Below are positions 52,101 to 61,100 of a stretch of 64,000 bases of DNA, one piece after another (the first letter of the stretch is position 1; each line of letters starts with the position of its first letter). Both the position numbers and the translations under genes were made by a program. Under the pieces are notes generated by a model. The model searched no databases. It worked only from the letters and a program-made list of their open reading frames with translations, and was not told the origin of the DNA. The stretch is taken from positions 22,719,615-22,783,614 of the forward strand of contig OW203723.1 of the NCBI GenBank assembly GCA_934045075.1. The letters are read 5' to 3'. The stretch is from Yponomeuta sedellus (lineage: Eukaryota; Arthropoda; Insecta; Lepidoptera; Yponomeutidae).

Positions 52101-55100
52101 TATTTGTTTGGCATTTTTTGTCGCAAGTGCGTGGACCTTCATATATTTTCCATATCTCACAGATTTCCTCGGTAGTCGCGCGGTGAAAAATCGTAAAATG
52201 GGCTAAGCCTAACCTAACCCGCGCCTCTGTGTTCTGTCCAGGCATGGTGATGATAGCGGGCTTCATCGTGATCCTGTCGACGCTGATGTTTTGCTTCCCG
52301 CGCCAGATCCGGCAGCAGCCCGCCGCGCCGCCGCCGCCCGTCAAGGTCAAGGGGAAGAGCGAGCCGCTCTTCAAAGGTCAGCTTTATTTATTTACTTACT
52401 TATGGCCGGTTTAGATTATATTAGTGTTAAGGAGAGTGCTTTAGTACAATTAGAGAGGCAAGTGCTCTGGTACTTAAGTACATGTGCGAGTGAACGTTTA
52501 TATTTTTCCATGTTCTTTTCGTCGCCAGGATGAACAGTCCACGTCGCGAAATACGCGCTATTCTACGTAAGAAAATATGAAGTGTTTTAATGGAACACAA
52601 AGAAGAAATTTAATTTGAAATAAATAAACCAAAACTAATATGGGAGCGTAAATGGATCAGTCGCAGATCCACGCTTGGAGTAGCCTTGGGTAACTCAAGA
52701 GCCAGATATGAGTGGACACACAACTCCCTCGCCGTCAAGTGTGTCCCACTCATATCCCAGAGATGTCAACTATATCTGGCTCCCTCACACATCTCAACTC
52801 AGTACGGTAGTCATCTCCTGCTTCTTTATCCAGCTCACACACAATGCGCGAGAGCGATATCAACATCGTCTGACATCGGTTACATTCGGCCGCATTTCTT
52901 GTCATAACCAACGAGCGATGAGAGAAAGTTCACCAAAAAAAACGTGTGATAAAGCAAAACGTGGATAAAGTAGGGAATAGGTAGACTAGACTGACTCACC
53001 ACTTGTGTCTCTTGTTTCCACACGCACTTAGTTGATTGGACGTCATATGAGCTAGGACACAAGTGGTGAGCGAGATATGATAGAGATATAGTGTGTCTCA
53101 GTGAGCAAAGATATGAGATATAACAACTCCCTCTAAGGACACACTTTGCCCAAGTCTAGCTTGGAGGAAGTATTTTGTTGCTAAAAGGATTGGCTATCGA
53201 AGACCGCAGAATGTCGCGATTCAATGAGAATGACCGAACAATCCTTCAACAAAGTGGGACTTGTGCACTCTCTAAAGTTCCCACTAAATTTTCAGTTGAC
53301 AGTAAGGAAGATAATGACGCGCTCAGGTGCCACTGGAAACAAAAATAGAAACCAATTCCATTTTGATTCTAATTGAAAGGCAACGAGAACCGTAGTAAAT
53401 CGTACTGAAGCGAGTCCTAAACACTAAGATAATTTAAACCGGCCTTTACTTACTCACTTACTTATTTGTTTACTCACTCCCTCACTCACTTATTTATTAC
53501 TAAAAGATGTATAATCGTCTCCGGTTGCCTAGAAGAAATTGCTGTAAGCAATAAGGCCGCCAATTGTGTTGTATCTTTGTATAAATATTTTGTTAGTTTT
53601 TTCCTGGTGTACAATAAAGAATATTTTTGTCATAAGTAAAGCGGGTAACGTGATTTTCGGCGCTTAATTAGTAGGTGATCTCATTTTAAAAAATGCAAGT
53701 TCATTCCGTTATTTAGATTTGTTAAATTATTTTGTCAGTTGTCCACGGTGGGTGAGGTGAATAAACATATGTAGGTTCTAATAAACATAGGTAACGATAT
53801 TTTCAGTGCTTACTGATAAAGATCAATCGATCAGCCCGTATTCGACCACTGGTGTCCACTAAGTTTTTAAACTTAAATTTCTTTTACAATGCTGTACATT
53901 ATTTATACCAATTGTTTGCGCGTGTGAAACAGCATTCATGGTAGACATGTTTGCGTATCACAGTAAAACTGTTGGGGGAGAGAAACAAAAATGGTACGAT
54001 TTCCGATGACTCCTCAAACCGGCTCGTGCGGGACTTTGGCCCCCCCTTGATAATTGTTAAAACACCACTGTTCACCTCCCGATTTGCAGACTTCTTCGCG
54101 ACGATCAAGCGGCAGCTCACGAACGACATCCTGATGTGGCGGACGGCGAGCTCCGTCCTCCATCTGATGCCGATCAGCGGTGTCTACAGCTTCCTGCCCA
54201 AGTACCTGGAGCAGCAGTTCAGTCTGACCACGCACGACGCCAACCTTGTCTCGGGTGAGGTACTAGAATGTGACGTGACGTTGGGTGTCCTTTTAAGCGA
54301 TTTCGATGATGCTACTGTTTTTTTTATGTAAATTGAGAATTTCAGAATGTGGTGTAACGGGTGTTTACGAATATGTTGGTTTTAAAAACCTATTTAGAGG
54401 CTAAAATTTTTAACCATGCCGGGATTCGAACCCGCGACTTCTGGCTATCCGTGCCAGCGCTCTTCCAACTGAGCTAATGGCGACTCACCGACATCAGTGA
54501 AATTTCGAACAATACTCTCTGTATTACGTACAGGCAGCAACATCTGGCTGAACTAATTTGCATCACTTGCAGCCCCGAGTATACTTGGTCAAAAAAGTGT
54601 AGAATTTAAAGAGTAAGGTTTCGCTCAGATTTTTTGTCTGTGTTACATAATTTCTTGCACTTAAAAGCATTATAAAAATAAAGTCATTACGTTAAAAGGA
54701 TGTATTGTGCTTTTTCAAAGGTAGTAAATGGTCTTAATTTTCGATAATACCAATAATAAAGTTTCTCTTCCGGTTTCTTGAATTTTTTGACAAACTGTAC
54801 CTACTTTGCAGCTAGGTTTTACATCGAAATGATATCGCCGTACCCATATGATTATATTCTTTTCATCATTCCAAAGTAAAACCTAACTGCAAAGTAGGTA
54901 GGTACTCGGGGCTGCAAGTGATGCAAATTACTTCAGCCAGATGTCGCTGCCTGTACGTAATACAGAGAATATTGTTCGAAATTTCACTGAGGCCGGTAAG
55001 TCGCCCATTAGCTCAGTTGGAAAGAGCGCTGGCACGGATAGCCAGAGGTCGCGGGTTCGAATCCCGGCATGGGTGGAATTTTTAAATAGGTTTTTAAAAT

Positions 55101-58100
55101 TGTTCTTAGCACGGGTTAGTGCATTAAAAATAATATAAGAATATGTTGGTGTTAGGAATCCAATGAGCCTAGTTTGCCATGCAATCGCGCGGTTTTCCGG
55201 TTTTTGTTTACGTGATTTTATTCTCATCGAGCGATTGTACTTCATGCAACTTTGTTCGCAGCGGGATCTGTTGCTATTTCCTGATATCCGTCTTATCATC
55301 AGTTGTATGTCCGGTGGGTTACTAAGTTGTAATGAGCTCCGGTTGATGCAGTTTTAAGCATAGCTGCCTGTACTCGTTCCTTTGAAGGGCTCTATAGAGT
55401 AACACAAACGCCACGAAGAAAAAACAATGAAAGTAATTTTGGTTGGTAATTTTATTCCGAAACAACAATATTTTCGTTTTTTGGTTATACTAGTACAATG
55501 ATGAATATACAGATGGCGATATATGATTTAACTATATATATGACGCTTAGACAGGCTCTATCTTCAACTCTCTCATGTGATGTAATGTGACTCGTTTCAT
55601 ACGAATTAATTTGACGGCGATTTCAGCTTTTAGAATCAATCATTTTAAAGCAAAATTCGTGTTACATGATGAATGGTGCTGCTATATTGTCCCCAGGTTT
55701 TTTTCTTAGATAGGCCTCCATGGGCCAAAAATATTCGGACAGCGAATATAGTCTGTCACTTTTCAAAATCGATCTGTAAAAGAAGATATGATTTTAAAAA
55801 CCTATTTAGAAGCTAAAAATTCCACCCATGCCGGGATTCGAACCCGCGACCTCTGGCTATCCGTGCCAGCGCTCTTTCCAACTGAGCTAATGGGCGACTC
55901 ACCGGCATCAGTGAAATTTCGAACCTCTTTACACTATTCTCTGTATTACGTACAGGCAGCGACATCTGGCTGACTTAAATTGCATCACTTACAGCCCCGA
56001 TCTGATTTGTTTTATCATTCGTGGCACTAGTACATCATGGTTGCAATTTTTCTGTAACTCTAGGTGAATAAATAAGTGTATGCGTGCAAACTGTGTATTA
56101 TAGTAGCAATACCACTCACCCTGAAGGAAACCTGAGGTATACAAATAATACCTCAGGGCTTGAAATTGCCAATCGCGGTGGGCGCGCGACGAAGCCCACT
56201 ATCTCTCTCTCCCTCTCTCTCTGAGAGAAGGCCTGTGCTCTGCAGTGGGCCGTTTATAGGCTACATAAAATAAAATGCATGCATACCTTGCTCAACTATA
56301 ACATATGCAGTAAAGTTACGGTTAAGTAAGCTTCCTATTTCCGACTATATATAATATTTCGTCGTTCATAGCGCAAAAAGCGCCATGTCAACAAAAAAAT
56401 ATTTACGTTTTTTCACCATATTTGTATGAAAAATTAAAAAAATTACAAAGAAAATTGCAAGACATCATAATCCTTACCTACTCGGGCTGACATTATAATG
56501 TCTTAAACTTACATTCAGAATCAAGTTTTCCTTCAATTTAGATGAAAAAGCGAAACTGTACGTAATACAGAGAATATTGTAAAGAGGTTAGAAATTTCAC
56601 TGATGCCGGTGAGTCGCTCATTAGCTCAGTTGGATAGAGCGCTGGCACGGACAGCCAGAGGTCGCGGGTTCGAATCCCCGCATGGGCGGAATTTCTAGCC
56701 TCTAAATATATAGAACATTTTGCAATATGAACGACGATTTCAGAAATGAAATGAAATGAAATGAAATGAATGAAATGAAATGAAATGAAATGAAAAGGTT
56801 TTATTCAAAGTAGCGCAGATACTGCGGCTTAATGAACGTTACAAGTTAAACTAGGTGTCCATTTCAAAATCTGGATCATTTTGGAGAAAAAATGGACAAA
56901 AAAACTCCAAACTTAGTCTTTTCAAATTCCTTAATTAACAGAATTTACACAGATACTACAAAACTCGTGAATTTTACATGCTTGAATTCCAGACATCATT
57001 GTCATCTAAATAATCCTTAATATTATAGTAGCTCTTTTGGCACAAAGTGTACTTTACACATTTTTTGAACCGCGCTTCAGTCAAACTTAATATATCTTCA
57101 GGGATTTTATTGTAGAAGCGTATACAATGCCCCATGAAGGATGTATTAACTTTTGCCAGCCTAAATCTTGGGATCAAAAGTTTATGTTTATTTCTAGTAT
57201 TTACATTATGTTGGCTACCTGCAGTTTTAAAGTTGCTAATATTTTTCCTGACATACATAATATTTTCATAGATATACTGACTGGCAACTGTCAGGATGTT
57301 TGTTTCTTTAAAGAATTCTCTTAACGAGTCTCTACTGCCTAGCTTATAGATGAATCTGATCGCTCTTTTCTGCAAGACGAAGATGGTCTCAATGTCCGCT
57401 GCCCGTCCCCACAGTAGTATGCCGTAGGACATGATACTATGGAAGTAACTAAAATAAACGAGCCTGGCAGTTGCGACGTCAGTAAGTTCCCTAATTCTTT
57501 TAACAGCATATGCTGCAGAGCTAAGCCTATTTGCCAATTTTTCTATATGAGGACCCCATTGAAGCTTTGCATCAATTGTGATACCTAAAAATACAGTTTC
57601 TTCGACAAGGTCTAGTTTGTCCCTTCCCAATATAACTTTGCTGTCAACTACTTTGACATTTGGTAGAGTGAACTTTATACATTTTGTCTTTTTTGAATTT
57701 AACAATAAGTTATTAGACGTAAACCAGTTTAGTACCTGAGAGAGAGCAGCATTAGTATTGTCAAGGTCATCTTCTTGTCTCTTAATTTTGAAAATAAGTG
57801 ACGTGTCATCTGCAAATAGTACTATCTCTGACATATTTTGAACCATGAACGGCAAATCATTTACATATACGAGGAAGAGGAACGGCCCCAAAATCGATCC
57901 CTGTGGTACTCCTATCCTGACCTCTGACCCTGAAGATTTAGTTCTATTTATATCAGCTCTTTGAATTCTTCCTTCTAAATATGATGTCATAAGTTTTAGG
58001 CTATTCCCGTTTATACCATAGTGCTTTAATTTTAAAAGAAGTGTTTTATGGTCAACGCAATCAAATGCTTTTGACAAGTCACAGAATACGCCTATAGCAT

Positions 58101-61100
58101 CCTTGCGATCTTCCCATGCACTAAATATATGTTTAACTAACATGACGCCGGCGTCCGTTGTAGAGCGCCCTTGCGTAAAGCCGAATTGCTGACCATGGAG
58201 AAGTTGATAGTCATTGAAGTGTGTAAGCAGTTGACCTAGAACTATCTTCTCGAATATTTTACTCAAAACGGGTAGAACCGAGACTGGTCTGAAATTTGAA
58301 GGATCTTGCTTATCACCACTTTTAAATAAAGGAACGAGCCTACTATATTTCATTAGATCTGGGAATATACCCTCATCTAGACATTTGTTAAAGATTCTGG
58401 CTAAATAGGGTGCTAGGGTGTCGATTACTGAGCTAACTACTGTTACTGACATACCCCACAAATCTTCAGTTTTTTTAAGCTTTAGCTTTTTAAACGATTT
58501 AATCACGGTATGAGCTTCAATATAATCAAACGAAAAATCGTGATCGCATAGGGGGACATTGTCTTTCAAAATAGTTTCTGCAAGAGCTGGAGAAGAGTCT
58601 AAAGGAGCTGTCGTTATAATTGGAACATTTGTAAAGAACTGTTCAAAAGCCGCAGCAATGTCTTCATTTGAGGTTATTAATTTATTATTTATTTTAAGTG
58701 CAAATTCGCGATCTCCCAATTTGGATTTACCAGTTTCCTTATTTATAATAGCCCAAATTGTTTTAGATTTATTAGAAGATTGAAGGATTTTTGATTTTAT
58801 ATACTCGCATTTTGCTTTGTGGCAGACGGCCTTAAATAATTTTGAATATAGTTTTACATACTGTATAAAACTGGGGTTGTATGTATATGTTTTTTTCTCA
58901 TACAGTGAATAAAGTGTGTCCCTACTTTTTCGGATGCCGGCAGTGGCCCATTCACTAAATTGTAATTTATTTTGTTTGCAGGATATCTGTTTTAATTTAA
59001 AAACTTTTTCAAAACTATCTGAAACAGCCTTGAAGAAATCTCGATAGAGAACATTAGCATCTTGAGTTTTATTTTTTTGAATAGGTAATCTTTTTTTTAA
59101 GTCAAGTTTAAACAATTCTAGTTTTTTATTTGTTATCACCCTGCAGAGTACATCTTGCTCTATTTTTTTTAAATCTGCTTTAAAATGTACAATTTGACCA
59201 CTGTGGTCTGATTTAAGACAATTCACTGTAGAATAATGGGAAAATTCACAGTCACAGTATACGTTGTCAAGGCAGGTGGCGGTGGTTTCGGTAATCCTGG
59301 TGGGCTCTAAGAAAATATTCATCAAATTAAAAGACTTAAAAATAAGTTTTAATTTAGCACTCGAAGGGGAATCTACAAGCAGGTTTACATTAAAATCACC
59401 ACAGACTATAACCTTCTTATTATTACTGCAGGCTACTTTTAATACATCCTCTAATACAGATTCGAATACACTGTAATCACTGGTGGGGGGCCTGTATACG
59501 CTTACTACAATGTGTGACGATAATTCAACACAAGATAGTTCAATTATTTTTTCAACAGAAAGCCTGCAAATATCTTTCCTTTCTTTAAATTTTAAACCAT
59601 CCTTTACTAGTATTAAAGATCCCCCATGCAATGCTAACTTTCTATTGTAGCAACTGGCTAACTGATAATTATGTACAGAAAAATTCATATGAGATTCTAA
59701 TAGCCAGTGCTCCGTAACACAAAGTATGTCAATCTCATGTTGCTCTAAGAACAATTCTAACTCTAGTAGCTTTCCAGAAAAACCACCCTGTATGTTCTGA
59801 TTAGAATCGCTCATAGCCCCGGCTGCCTGAGTGATCTTAAACGATCACGAAGGTTAAGCAACACATGGCGCGTTCAGTGCATGGATGGGTAAACCGTCTA
59901 TGACTAACGCTAGTGGCATTTTTCCGAGCGGTTCCGTGCTTCGCAAGGCACGTTAAGCAGTTGGTGCCGGCTACCATCGATAGATGGCAGTCGTTAAGCC
60001 AAGTCGGAGGCCTTAGGGTGGCTTGAAAACTTCTGACAGTAAGACCAGCCACTAGTCTTGCAAGCCTCCACCAATCCGGACTTGGCCCCCGGGGTGGAGT
60101 ATGGCCTATACCTTCCTCAGGGAAGAGACCCGCGCCCCTCGGTGGGGACATAATGGGTTGATGATGATAATATTTCTGCTTTTAAGTATATTCCACCGAT
60201 TAAAACCACACAGTAACAAGGATTAATATACTGGCCCCATTTTTACGGTTTACATTTCCAGGTCTGGGTGGTATCCTGGTGATGGGCCTCGGCATCATCA
60301 CCTCCGGAGTGGTCATACTGAAACTGGTGCCCACGGCGCGGCAGGTCGCCGCTTGGACCGCCATCACTGCTGCCATCTACAGTGCTGGTGAGTGTGTGGA
60401 CTGTTTTTTCACTCTACTGGCCGTAATATTCTCAGGGTCTACATGTAGATGTGGTATGTGTGTTCGTGTCAATATTCCGCCGTAACTTCTAAACATTTGT
60501 CGAACAGCAATGTGTCAGTATAGGAATGTGTGGCATTTGATGCTTAAACCTATGGATCTGATCCTTACACTGAGAATAGAGAAATGTAGCATCAGATCTT
60601 TTGGGGAGGATTGTAAAGCTTACCCTTTGATCCTTTCACCGAGAACTGAAAAATGAGGCGTTTGATCTTTTAGATGGACGATTGTAAAAGTCTAGTAGTT
60701 AATTATATATTCTGGGCTTTGACAGTATCGTAACGAGAGACAAACCCTGGTATCTGCCTATCCCTCCGGAATGCAGACGTGAATTTATGTAGTGTGTATT
60801 GATGGAACGGTAGCTTTGTATACAATACAGTGAAACTGTAACTGGCACGGTTAGCTAGGGTTCGAGTCCCGGCATGGGTGGAATTTTTAGCCTCTAAATA
60901 GGTTTTTTTGAGTTGTCCTTAGCACGGGTTAGTGCATTAAAAAGAATATAATACAGTGAAAGGCAAGATATCGATTAGATATTGCTGTTTCGGAGTTCGC
61001 ATACGGAGTACCTGATTTATTATCACGGTGCCGATAAAAGCTTTAGTGTAAAGTAAAAAATATTTATTTCATAAAAGGTGATTGACAGTATACAATGCCT

